NCBI GenBank assembly: GCA_022702085.1 | Contig: JAKONF010000127.1 | Span: forward strand, 1-7,379 | DNA: 7,379 nucleotides | DNA from: Rickettsiaceae bacterium | Lineage (GTDB): Bacteria > Pseudomonadota > Alphaproteobacteria > Rickettsiales > Rickettsiaceae | Direction of reading: 5' to 3' | Shown: one piece after another, positions 1 to 6,337 of the stretch | How the letters are laid out: the number at the start of each line of letters is the position of its first letter | Position numbering within the stretch: the stretch's first letter is position 1 | The notes under the pieces: model-generated | Databases searched by the model: none | The model's input: the letters and a program-made list of their open reading frames with translations, nothing else | Told to the model about the DNA's origin: nothing | Position numbers and translations under genes: made by a program

Positions 1-419
1 ATGATTTCTTTGACGCCACTTTCAAGGCATCTTTCAAGTAATTCGGGCAACCTCAAATCACTTGGATTGTGACCATTACCTGCAGATAAAGCTCCACCCA
101 GAACATGGTACCTACCGTTAAATATGCCACTACGCTCAATAGCCCATAACTCAGCTACAGTTTCGACGATAGCAATTACTGTTACATCACGTGATGTAGA
201 ACGGCAAATATTACATTCGTGATTTGTATCGATATTACCACAAACTTTGCATTTACCAATCTTAGAAGAAGCATTGACCATACCGTCAATTAATCCTTTT
301 AATCTTACATCCTTATCTTGTAATAAATGTAAAATAATTCGCCTAGCTGATCTATTGCCTAAACCAGGTAATTTGGAGAATAAATAAATTAACTGTTCAA
401 TTTCATTATTTTGTTTCAC
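1..419 (-). CDS. recR: Recombination mediator RecR, 3' end cut by window edge
   Basis: RecR works with RecF/RecO to load RecA onto SSB-coated single-stranded DNA at gaps. I translated this by hand from a GTG at 419-417; 139 complete codons lie in the window, and about 60 C-terminal residues should lie beyond base 1 if the usual length of about 200 holds. The order of parts is canonical: a helix-hairpin-helix stretch at residues 17-27 ([11 protein letters not shown]), a four-cysteine zinc site at C57, C60, C69 and C72, and a Toprim domain starting near residue 80 (VIAIVE, E86). The conserved [11 protein letters not shown] follows at 102-112. An in-frame TAA two codons upstream forces the GTG start; the next ATG (residue 47) would lose the HhH. 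No clear Shine-Dalgarno precedes it. It lies 36 bases after ybaB and is probably cotranscribed with dnaX-ybaB. Confidence 0.95.
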   Translation of the reverse strand, partial: MKQNNEIEQLIYLFSKLPGLGNRSARRIILHLLQDKDVRLKGLIDGMVNASSKIGKCKVCGNIDTNHECNICRSTSRDVTVIAIVETVAELWAIERSGIFNGRYHVLGGALSAGNGHNPSDLRLPELLERCLESGVKEI

Positions 420-455
420 GATTTACATCTACAAATTTTTATATCATTCATCTAA

Positions 456-779
456 TCAAAATGGCATTTTAAATCCGGGTGGTAATGACATCCCACCAAG
501 TGCACCATTCAGAGAGCCTTCTGAATCAGCATTAGCTTTTTGCTTAGCGTCATTGAAAGCTGCTACTATCAGATCTTCTAGCATTTCTTTCTCTTCTGGC
601 TTAAATAACGACTGATCTATTTCTATTTTTTTCATTTCAGTTTTACCATTAATGGTCACTACTACCATGCCACCACCTGCTTTGCCAATATATTCATTAT
701 CAGCTAACTTTTCTTGCATTTCCTGCATTTTTTTTTGCATGCCTTGAGCTTGCTTTAAAAATTGATTAAAATTTACCAT
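456..779 (-). CDS. YbaB/EbfC family nucleoid-associated protein
   Basis: A 107-residue DNA-binding protein of the YbaB/EbfC family. In studied members these are small dimers that bind DNA and influence nucleoid structure or expression; the exact role here is unknown. Family marks: the Q/M/K-rich N-terminal helix (QAQGMQKKMQEMQEKLA, residues 11-27), then a beta part with GKAGGGMVVVTINGK (32-46), then LIVAAFNDA (69-77) and the GSLNGALGGMSLPPG tail (88-102). Length is typical. The start is supported by an AAGG at 788-791 (minus strand), 8 bases before the ATG. It sits between dnaX (39-base gap) and recR (36-base gap), the usual dnaX-ybaB-recR order. Codons for Q16-M19 contain a run of nine A's (728-736), a possible slippage spot. 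Confidence 0.95.
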   Translation of the reverse strand: MVNFNQFLKQAQGMQKKMQEMQEKLADNEYIGKAGGGMVVVTINGKTEMKKIEIDQSLFKPEEKEMLEDLIVAAFNDAKQKANADSEGSLNGALGGMSLPPGFKMPF

Positions 780-818
780 AATTTCAGCCTTATTAGTTGG
801 TTACCTATATATTATTAT

Positions 819-2426
819 TTAATTTTTTTGAGCAAGTAATATATCAGAGAGTTTAGCCTCTGAAAAATTTTGTTTAATTAAGTGCCATTGCTCACTAGCT
901 TCTGCTTTGCTGATTAATTTTTCGCGTAGTACTTGTACTTCCGAGGAGCGAGAAATACTAACATGCCATTTTCTACTTGTCCACGTATATAGTATATTTT
1001 CAAGCTGCTGCTGAAATTTAACATTAGGATTAATGCAGTTAAGCTTTAAAATTGCTTCTTTTTTTGAGAAATGCTTTATTTCTGTTTCATTGAATAAAAA
1101 ATAATATATTTCTCGTTCTTTATTTTCGTCAAGATAACGCAAAAACATTGTTATCTCAGAAGAATTATTCTCTACTGGCTTTTCTTCTTTAATATCAGAT
1201 TTTTTTAATTCAAAGCTGCTAAAATTTGAGGTTTGTACCTTGGTATCTGCATCTGTGGCTTTATCATTACTTTGAATAATATTCGAAGACGCCACCTCAT
1301 TGATAAATATAGCGTGAATAGCCTTAATGATCAACATTTCAGCTGCAATTAACTGATTATGTGATGATTTAATCTCACCTACTCCCTTACTGAATATTTG
1401 CCATAATATTGTTAAGTATGGTAATTCCACTTTTACCAATATGGCTGAAATTTTTTCCTGAAATGATTGATAAAATAAGTTTGTATAAGTTGGCATTAAT
1501 TTAATTTTGGCTAAGTAGGCAGTAAAATCACTGACAAGTTCAATAAATTTTTCTAAATTTATAGAATTTTGATATAAATTATTTACTAGTTTCAATGCTT
1601 GCTCTGTTTGCGCCTGACAAACAAGTTCAGTAAAAATTATCACGACGTCATTTCCAACTGAGCCAAGCATCTTACTTACTATATCAGCATCGATTTTTTC
1701 TTGATTTAAGTTTGAGCAGTAATTGGTTACTTGATCAAGTAGGCTAATTGCATCACGTGCTGATCCATCTGCTTTATGCGCTATGATCTCAAGGGCTTGA
1801 TCTGTATATTTTATTCCTTCTTTATCAGCTATTTTTTTTAATAAAGATGCGAGTTCTATGGAAGTTAATCTTCCAAGATCGTAACGTTGACATCTAGAAA
1901 TTACTGTTAACGGCACTTTTTGAATTTCAGTAGTAGCAAAGATAAATATCACATGCGTAGGGGGCTCTTCTAAGAGCTTAAGCAATGCGTTGAATGCATT
2001 CTTAGATAGCATATGTACTTCATCTATAATGAATACCTTGTATCTACCTAATAATGGTTTATATTCACTGCTTTCAATTATTTCTCTAACGTCATCAACT
2101 CCAGTGTGGCTTGCTGCGTCAATCTCGATAATGTCAGGGTGCCGTTGGTGATTAAAGCCAAGGCAATTTTGGCAAGCATCACACGCTTTTACTTTATCTT
2201 GTTCTTTTTGCAAATTAGTGCAATTAATGGTTTTTGCTATAATGCGCGCTGAAGTAGTTTTACCTACGCCTCTTATACCGGTTAATATGTAACCTTGACT
2301 TAAACGATTGTGACTTATAGCGTAGCTTACAGTTGTTACTAATACTTCCTGCCCTACTAAATGAGTAAAATCTGTTGGCCTATATTTTCTAGCAAAAGAG
2401 ATGTATTGAGCTGGATTATTCATCAT
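819..2426 (-). CDS. dnaX: DNA polymerase III subunit tau/gamma (DnaX)
   Basis: The ATPase of the clamp loader that places the beta clamp on primed DNA; the long tau form also ties polymerase to helicase. Numbering here is from ATG 2426 (535 residues). Seen: ARKYRP near residues 12-17; Walker A GIRGVGKT (50-57); zinc module C69, C82, C85, C88; Walker B FIIDEVH (132-138); SRC (177-179); sensor-2-type GSARD (221-225). Domains I-III end near residue 375. A polar linker (about 380-425) and a C-terminal domain with the tau-type ending follow. The protein is shorter than E. coli tau (643) but close to what I recall for rickettsial DnaX. A TTG at 2435 would add three residues; I prefer ATG 2426 (or 2423), though no Shine-Dalgarno decides it. 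An A7 run in the linker (codons 407-409) could make a gamma-like short form. No own promoter is evident; readthrough from the SRP RNA gene is possible. Confidence 0.96.
   Translation of the reverse strand: MMNNPAQYISFARKYRPTDFTHLVGQEVLVTTVSYAISHNRLSQGYILTGIRGVGKTTSARIIAKTINCTNLQKEQDKVKACDACQNCLGFNHQRHPDIIEIDAASHTGVDDVREIIESSEYKPLLGRYKVFIIDEVHMLSKNAFNALLKLLEEPPTHVIFIFATTEIQKVPLTVISRCQRYDLGRLTSIELASLLKKIADKEGIKYTDQALEIIAHKADGSARDAISLLDQVTNYCSNLNQEKIDADIVSKMLGSVGNDVVIIFTELVCQAQTEQALKLVNNLYQNSINLEKFIELVSDFTAYLAKIKLMPTYTNLFYQSFQEKISAILVKVELPYLTILWQIFSKGVGEIKSSHNQLIAAEMLIIKAIHAIFINEVASSNIIQSNDKATDADTKVQTSNFSSFELKKSDIKEEKPVENNSSEITMFLRYLDENKEREIYYFLFNETEIKHFSKKEAILKLNCINPNVKFQQQLENILYTWTSRKWHVSISRSSEVQVLREKLISKAEASEQWHLIKQNFSEAKLSDILLAQKN
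1200..1206 (-). promoter_or_regulatory. Candidate -1 frameshift (slippery) site in dnaX
   Basis: On the coding strand the codons read TTA AAA AAA TCT GAT, so the seven A's are phased A_AAA_AAA, the X_XXY_YYZ form needed for tandem -1 slippage. After slipping, the next codons are ATC and then TGA, so the product would end after one extra Ile, at residue 410 from ATG 2426. E. coli dnaX behaves alike: A_AAA_AAG, one Glu, then TGA, giving gamma of 431 residues. A weak A/U stem (AGAAGAA 1188-1182 with TTCTTCT 1164-1158) starts 11 bases downstream, which is longer than the usual spacer. No upstream Shine-Dalgarno-like stimulator is seen. An A8 run of the same phase earlier in the gene (1832-1839) shows that such runs can arise from base composition alone. 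Transcriptional slippage on A7 is an alternative. Confidence 0.4.
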
Positions 2427-2448
2427 GAATTGCAATAGATTGAATTGC
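2426..2448. repeat. 8-base direct repeat over the dnaX start
   Basis: TGAATTGC occurs at 2426-2433 and again at 2441-2448 on the plus strand, a 15-base period. The first copy includes the last base of the proposed dnaX ATG. It could be an operator-like pair or chance in AT-rich DNA; nothing else supports a function. Confidence 0.3.
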
Positions 2449-2468
2449 TACTAATTTTTACGTAGCTT

Positions 2469-2477
2469 AAAAATATT
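2469..2477 (-). terminator. Probable intrinsic terminator tail of the SRP RNA
   Basis: Directly after the long SRP RNA hairpin (3' arm ends at 2478) the minus strand reads AATATTTTT, with five U's at 2473-2469. The RNA's own terminal stem (GAGGT paired with ACCTC) plus this U tract resembles a Rho-independent terminator. The U tract is short, so some readthrough into dnaX, whose start is about 43 bases on, is plausible. Confidence 0.5.
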
Positions 2478-2569
2478 GAGGTAGTTAATAATGACCCACT
2501 AAAACCTACTTGGGCTGCTTTCTTTCAAACCTGACCCTCTGAGCAAGATCAATGCCCATTACTAACCTC
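2478..2569 (-). ncRNA. ffs: Signal recognition particle RNA, small bacterial (4.5S) type
   Basis: The RNA scaffold of the bacterial SRP, which binds Ffh and delivers ribosomes making membrane proteins to FtsY. The minus strand contains the domain IV signature: GGGTCAGG, then TTT-GAAA-GAA, then AGCAGCCC. That is the conserved UCAGG/AGCA Ffh-binding core with a GNRA tetraloop (GAAA) closed by UUU/GAA pairs, where E. coli has UCC-GGAA-GGA. The flanks fold into one long hairpin: GAGGT (2569-2565) pairs with ACCTC (2482-2478), TAGTAATG with CATTATTA (one G-U), CATTGA with TTAGTG, and CTTGCT with AGTAGG. The 92-base paired span fits a small SRP RNA; exact ends are uncertain by several bases. It lies just upstream of dnaX, as scr does in Bacillus subtilis. 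A -10-like TATATT ends seven bases before the proposed 5' end. Confidence 0.93.
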
Positions 2570-2575
2570 TTTCAA

Positions 2576-2602
2576 AATATAATCTTTACGCGCGCTATGC
2601 AA
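2576..2602 (-). promoter_or_regulatory. Candidate promoter of the SRP RNA gene
   Basis: On the minus strand, TATATT (2581-2576) matches the -10 consensus at 5 of 6 bases and would start transcription near 2569, where the SRP hairpin begins. A possible -35, TTGCAT (2602-2597), matches only at its TTG and lies at a short 15-base spacing. A GC-rich GCGCGCG patch lies between them, unusual for this DNA. The -10 placement is the stronger part of the evidence. Confidence 0.4.
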
Positions 2603-2608
2603 GTATAA

Positions 2609-3259
2609 TTAATTAGCTTTGGTATATTTTTTCTCAAGCTCTAGCTCGTTTAGTCTAGGGGGTGGTCCATAAGTATCAGCGTTTTTTACAATAAATAACT
2701 CATCAGCAAATTTAGCAATTTTTTCTACTTTGACAAAATTAATTATAATGATGTTGTCATCTTCTAATATTTCAAGTTTCTTTAATTGCTTATCATGTTG
2801 GTTGAAGGTAATTTCGCTTTCTTTGTTAGTTTCAAGATGTAGTAATTTAATCTTAAATTCATCTCTGTTAGTTTCAATTAATTCAATTTTGAAATGTTCA
2901 ATTAAATCATTGCTTTCAATTAACAGAAAATTAAACATGTTTTCAGCAGCTTTAATTCTGCTAAGTTGATTCATCTCATAGTCATAAAATGAGATATAAT
3001 TTTTGTTACCAACAATCAATATTGGAAAAGGTGCGTAGTAATTACAGCGAAATTTGTGAGGCTTGCTCACTAGTAATTTTCCTTCAGCCTTTTTACCTGT
3101 AGAATCGATCTGATTAAAATCAATAGCTACAGAATTTAGGTTTTGCAGCCATTGTTTAAAATGCTCAATCTCTTGATTATTTTTTTCTTCAGCACATGCA
3201 CTATAGCTAAATGTACAGCTTAGTATAATAATTTTTAGCGAGATAAATAAAATTTTCAT
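2609..3259 (-). CDS. lolA: LolA-type outer-membrane lipoprotein carrier protein
   Basis: A 216-residue exported protein. LolA family members carry lipoproteins across the periplasm from LolCDE to the outer membrane. Seen: a signal peptide (K2, hydrophobic 3-17) with a likely cut at A23|E24 (ACA-EE). Then comes the LolA beta-sheet pattern: FKQWLQNLNSVAIDFNQ (34-50), GKLLVSKPHKFRCNYYAPFP (60-79, the rP-kFRw-Y--P block) and YISFYDYEMNQLSRI (88-102, the v-fYD-d-nqls block). The Trp usual after FR is Cys72-Asn73 here. Length agrees with the family. C22 preceded by YSA is a poor lipobox, so I do not call it a lipoprotein. A divergent promoter (TTGAAA-17-TATGAT) would give a leader of only about 13 bases with no clear Shine-Dalgarno. 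Only the SRP RNA gene follows before dnaX. The assignment to LolA rests on pattern recognition without a search. Confidence 0.85.
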   Translation of the reverse strand: MKILFISLKIIILSCTFSYSACAEEKNNQEIEHFKQWLQNLNSVAIDFNQIDSTGKKAEGKLLVSKPHKFRCNYYAPFPILIVGNKNYISFYDYEMNQLSRIKAAENMFNFLLIESNDLIEHFKIELIETNRDEFKIKLLHLETNKESEITFNQHDKQLKKLEILEDDNIIIINFVKVEKIAKFADELFIVKNADTYGPPPRLNELELEKKYTKAN

Positions 3260-3273
3260 TTTATACTTTTTGT

Positions 3274-3302
3274 TTTACATCATAAATGTTGCTGCATATA
3301 AT
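3274..3302 (+). promoter_or_regulatory. Candidate sigma-70-like promoter for the pnt operon
   Basis: -35 TTTACA (3274-3279, 5 of 6) and a perfect -10 TATAAT (3297-3302), separated by exactly 17 bases. The predicted start near 3309 gives a leader of about 46 bases to the pntAA ATG. With 11 of 12 consensus bases it is the best promoter match I found in the window. Confidence 0.65.
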
Positions 3303-3307
3303 TTCAA
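3279..3307 (-). promoter_or_regulatory. Candidate sigma-70-like promoter for lolA
   Basis: Read on the minus strand: -35 TTGAAA (3307-3302, 5 of 6) and -10 TATGAT (3284-3279, 5 of 6), with an exact 17-base spacer. The predicted start near 3272 leaves about 13 bases before the lolA ATG. It overlaps the opposing pntAA promoter over nearly its whole length. AT-rich DNA gives chance matches, but the ideal spacing and position support it. Confidence 0.55.
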
Positions 3308-3354
3308 TCAATTTGAATTAATACTAAAAATACTACAATTATATTTACAAGATC

Positions 3355-4485
3355 ATGAAAATTTCTGCAATTAAAGAACGTCTAGCTGGGGAAGATAGAT
3401 GCGCTATAACTCCCGAGTCTACTAAATTATTTGTTAAAAAAGGTTTAAAAATATGCGTTGAAGCAGGTATAGGCTACGGAGCCAATTACAGTGATCAACA
3501 ATATATTGATGCTGGAGCACAAGTTTCTAGCATACCTCTTGAAATTTTAGCTGATGCTGATGTTATTTTAAAGGTTAGACCCTCTCCTTTGGATATTCCA
3601 TTGAATGAAATCGAATTAGCAAAGCCCGGTGCTATCATAATTGGTTTGCTTTCCCCATACGAAAATAAGCAATATTTACTCAAAATGCTAGAAAAGAAGT
3701 TGATTGGTATCACCATGGAGCTAGTGCCACGAATCACCAAAGCTCAGAATATGGATGTTTTATCCTCGCAAAGCAATTTAGCAGGTTACAGGGCAGTTAT
3801 TGAAGCTATATATGAATTCTCCAGGGCTATACCTATGATGATGACTGCAGCTGGCTCAATTAGCCCTGCAAAAACTTTGGTTTTAGGAGTAGGAGTAGCC
3901 GGATTACAAGCTATAGCTACAGCTAAAAGGCTTGGTAGCATTGTTTTTGCTTATGATGTTCGCCCCGATACCAAAGAGCAAGTCGAGAGCTTAGGAGCTA
4001 AATTTTTAAGCATAGAGCAAGCAATAGATAAGCAAGATGCCTCTGGCTATGCTACACAAAATAGCACTGCTGAACAAAAAAGACAGGAAGAATTTTTAAG
4101 TAATATAGTAAAAAGTTATGACATCATTATCACCACAGCACAAATTCCTGGCAAAAAAGCCCCTCTATTGATTTCAGGAGAAATGATTAAATCAATGAAG
4201 CCAGGTTCTGTAATTGTGGATATGTCAACATCAACCGGTGGTAATGTTGAAGGCTCTGAAAAGGATGAAATTATAAAAATTAATGGCGTTAAAATAATTG
4301 GCTGGAGTAATCTCGCGGCAAGAATAGCTACTGATGCTTCGAAACTATATGCTAAAAACTTGTATAATTTTATCGATTACTCTTTTAACAATAATAGCTT
4401 TAATTTTAGTGATGATTTGGTAAAGCAGATGTTACTCACTCAAAATGGTCAAATTGTTAATGAAAAATTCAAAGGTATCATATGA
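3355..4485 (+). CDS. pntAA: NAD(P)+ transhydrogenase subunit alpha-1, NAD(H)-binding domain I
   Basis: The soluble domain I of the proton-translocating transhydrogenase, which takes hydride from NADH at the cytoplasmic face. At 376 residues it is close to Rhodospirillum rubrum PntAA. Seen: CAITPES (16-22); the nucleotide-site block [20 protein letters not shown] (121-140), with R126, Q131, D134 and S137 matching R. rubrum R127, Q132, D135 and S138 by recalled numbering; a Rossmann loop GVGVAG (178-183); and D201 in YDVRP, the acidic residue that prefers NAD over NADP. A mobile-loop GYA lies at 231-233 and [14 protein letters not shown] at 260-273. The key residues are intact. Its TGA overlaps the next ATG (ATGA at 4482-4485). 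The start follows only a weak AAGA; the N-terminal MKISAIKE fits the family. Confidence 0.97.
   Translation: MKISAIKERLAGEDRCAITPESTKLFVKKGLKICVEAGIGYGANYSDQQYIDAGAQVSSIPLEILADADVILKVRPSPLDIPLNEIELAKPGAIIIGLLSPYENKQYLLKMLEKKLIGITMELVPRITKAQNMDVLSSQSNLAGYRAVIEAIYEFSRAIPMMMTAAGSISPAKTLVLGVGVAGLQAIATAKRLGSIVFAYDVRPDTKEQVESLGAKFLSIEQAIDKQDASGYATQNSTAEQKRQEEFLSNIVKSYDIIITTAQIPGKKAPLLISGEMIKSMKPGSVIVDMSTSTGGNVEGSEKDEIIKINGVKIIGWSNLAARIATDASKLYAKNLYNFIDYSFNNNSFNFSDDLVKQMLLTQNGQIVNEKFKGII
4471..4475 (+). promoter_or_regulatory. Shine-Dalgarno of pntAB inside the pntAA 3' end
   Basis: AAAGG lies 6 bases before the ATG at 4482, within the last codons of pntAA. Together with the ATGA stop/start overlap it fits translational coupling that would keep the two alpha pieces in step. 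Confidence 0.6.
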
Positions 4486-4877
4486 ATCAATTGCCCAAAG
4501 TCGTCAAGCAAGCTGAAGAATTAGCCAAGCAATCAAATGATTTAGTTCATAATATAAAGGGGTTATTGGTAAATGATATAACTATTAATATCAATGAAGT
4601 CAATCCTCTGATCAATCAATTGACTATATTTATGCTAGCTTGTTTTGTCGGTTACTACGTAATTTGGAAAGTAACTCCAGCCCTGCATACTCCACTAATG
4701 TCAATAACTAATGCTATTTCAGGTATTATCATTATTGGTTCAATGCTAAGCGCTAGCTCTAGTGATTTTAGTTTCTCAAGTTTCCTAGGTTATATAGCTG
4801 TATTTTTTACTGCTATTAATATTTTTGGTGGCTTTGTGGTAACGCAGCGCATGCTTTCTATGTTTAAAAAGAAATAA
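4482..4877 (+). CDS. pntAB: NAD(P)+ transhydrogenase subunit alpha-2, membrane part
   Basis: The short membrane-anchoring half of the split alpha subunit, forming part of domain II, the proton channel. It has 131 residues: a polar N-terminal stretch of about 40, then three likely transmembrane helices near 43-63, 73-91 and 99-121. Diagnostic segments are [20 protein letters not shown] (62-81) and [13 protein letters not shown] (113-125), both highly conserved in PntAB. The MFKKK end fits a cytoplasmic basic tail. Separate alpha-1 and alpha-2 genes are usual in alphaproteobacteria, whereas E. coli has them fused. It overlaps pntAA by 4 bases and has 2 bases before pntB, so it is clearly one operon. 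Confidence 0.96.
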   Translation: MNQLPKVVKQAEELAKQSNDLVHNIKGLLVNDITININEVNPLINQLTIFMLACFVGYYVIWKVTPALHTPLMSITNAISGIIIIGSMLSASSSDFSFSSFLGYIAVFFTAINIFGGFVVTQRMLSMFKKK

Positions 4878-4879
4878 TT

Positions 4880-6280
4880 ATGTCATTAGATTTAGTTCAA
4901 TTAGCTTATCTTGTCGCCGCAATTTGCTTCATTTTTGCTCTTAAAGGTTTGTCATCACCAAAAGAAGCCAGATTTGGTAATTTCATCGGTATTTTCGGCA
5001 TGGTGATTGCTCTTGGGGTAACTGCATATTCACCTGGTTTTTTTCATAAAATGCCAATATTAATTACCATATTAGTCGGCGGTATGGTTGGTACAATTAT
5101 TACTCGTAAAATTGCCATGACTGCGATGCCTCAATTGGTAGCTGGTTTTCATTCATTTGTGGGGCTTGCAGCAACTCTAGCTTCCTATTCAGCGATTTTA
5201 GCTCCTGAAAATTTCAATATAATCATTGATGGACAGATCAAATCTTCTGCCTTAATTGAAATATCATTAGGGGCTGCTATTGGCGCTGTAACTTTCAGTG
5301 GTTCAATTATTGCTTTTGCCAAGTTACAAGGTTTAATGAGCTCAAATTCTCTCAAATTTGCTGGCCAACATTATTTTTGCCTGTTGTTAAGCTTGATTTT
5401 AGTTTCACTAATTTTCTTTTTTGTTAAAGGACAAAATTTTCTTTTATTTAATCTAATAGTAATTTTATCACTATTACTAGGAATGCTATTAATTATTCCT
5501 ATTGGTGGTGCTGATATGCCAGTTATCGTCTCTATGCTCAATTCTTATTCAGGATGGGCAGCAACTGGTATAGGCTTTACTATTAATAACAATTTGTTGA
5601 TAATCACTGGCGCTTTGGTAGGCTCTAGCGGCTCTATTTTGAGTTATGTAATGTGCAAATCCATGAATCGTTCGCTGTTTAAAGTAATCTTTGGTGCTTT
5701 TTCTGCTCCTATAATTTTAAATAATGAACAGATTTCTAACAAGGAAAAAGCTGTCAAAGTGAGTAGTACAGAAGATGCAGCTCATTTACTAAAAAACTCT
5801 AACAGCGTAATTATTGTTCCTGGTTATGGCATGGCCGTTGCTCAATCGCAGCATGCCATTAAAGAGATGACTCATATCCTAGAAGCTCATAACATTGAGG
5901 TTCGCTTTGCTATCCATCCTGTTGCTGGCAGAATGCCAGGACACATGAATGTACTACTTGCTGAATCCAATATAGATTATGACAAGGTACTCGAGCTTGA
6001 GGATATCAATCATGATTTTGTCAGAACCGATATTGCTTTGGTAATCGGGGCTAATGATGTTACTAATCCTGCTGCTAAAAATGATCCACATAGTCCTATT
6101 TATGGCATGCCAATATTAGACGTTGAACATGCTCGCACGGTACTTTTTATCAAAAGATCGATGGCTGCTGGTTATGCAGGCATTGAAAATGATTTATTTT
6201 TTCGCGATAATACTTTAATGCTTTTTGGTGATGCTAAGAAGGTGATAGAGGAAATTATTAAATTTTTAAATGAGAATTGA
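4880..6280 (+). CDS. pntB: NAD(P)+ transhydrogenase subunit beta
   Basis: Carries most of the proton channel (domain II) and the NADP(H)-binding domain III. In the forward direction the enzyme uses the proton gradient to reduce NADP+ with NADH. It has 466 residues, against about 462 in E. coli. About nine hydrophobic helices fill residues 5-260. H91 in GFHSFVGLAA matches the channel histidine betaHis91 of E. coli, and D212 and N221 (ADMPVIVSMLNSYSGWAA region) match other channel residues. Domain III shows the NADP fingerprint VPGYGMAV (313-320), RFAIHPVAGRMPGHMNVLLA (342-361), GANDVTNPAA (390-399), KRSMAAGYAG (425-434) and MLFGDAKK (447-454). No key residue is missing. Only two bases separate it from pntAB, and its Shine-Dalgarno is weak. 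No terminator hairpin follows, so readthrough into the next gene is likely. Confidence 0.97.
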   Translation: MSLDLVQLAYLVAAICFIFALKGLSSPKEARFGNFIGIFGMVIALGVTAYSPGFFHKMPILITILVGGMVGTIITRKIAMTAMPQLVAGFHSFVGLAATLASYSAILAPENFNIIIDGQIKSSALIEISLGAAIGAVTFSGSIIAFAKLQGLMSSNSLKFAGQHYFCLLLSLILVSLIFFFVKGQNFLLFNLIVILSLLLGMLLIIPIGGADMPVIVSMLNSYSGWAATGIGFTINNNLLIITGALVGSSGSILSYVMCKSMNRSLFKVIFGAFSAPIILNNEQISNKEKAVKVSSTEDAAHLLKNSNSVIIVPGYGMAVAQSQHAIKEMTHILEAHNIEVRFAIHPVAGRMPGHMNVLLAESNIDYDKVLELEDINHDFVRTDIALVIGANDVTNPAAKNDPHSPIYGMPILDVEHARTVLFIKRSMAAGYAGIENDLFFRDNTLMLFGDAKKVIEEIIKFLNEN

Positions 6281-6337
6281 CTTAAACGCCGAAAAAGATT
6301 ACCTTTCATCTAATTTTGCATTAATGATATTATAACT

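Noticed and set aside
1150..1156. Stem AGATAAC/GTTATCT as the frameshift stimulator in dnaX
   Set aside because: It begins about 43 bases after the slip site, too far for the usual stimulatory spacing.
2730..2969. 79-codon open frame on the plus strand
   Set aside because: Lies wholly inside lolA on the other strand, is rich in Ser/Leu/Ile as expected of an antisense shadow, and shows no recognisable domain.
3241..3259. Reading the lolA product as a lipoprotein cleaved before Cys22
   Set aside because: The residues before Cys are Y-S-A, without the usual Leu at -3, and A-C-A followed by E fits ordinary signal peptidase I cleavage better.
3303..3317. TTCAA-5-TTGAA inverted repeat in the pntAA leader as an operator or riboswitch
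   Set aside because: Five-base arms in AT-rich DNA are expected by chance, and the leader is too short and simple for a known riboswitch.
3495..3740. 81-codon open frame on the minus strand
   Set aside because: Antisense to strongly conserved pntAA codons and without family features; treated as a shadow.
6277..6305. Promoter for the TrcR-like gene with TTGACT at 6277-6282
   Set aside because: The -35 is good (5 of 6) but the hexamer 17 bases on, TACCTT, matches -10 poorly, and TATAAC at 6331 is too close to the ATG.
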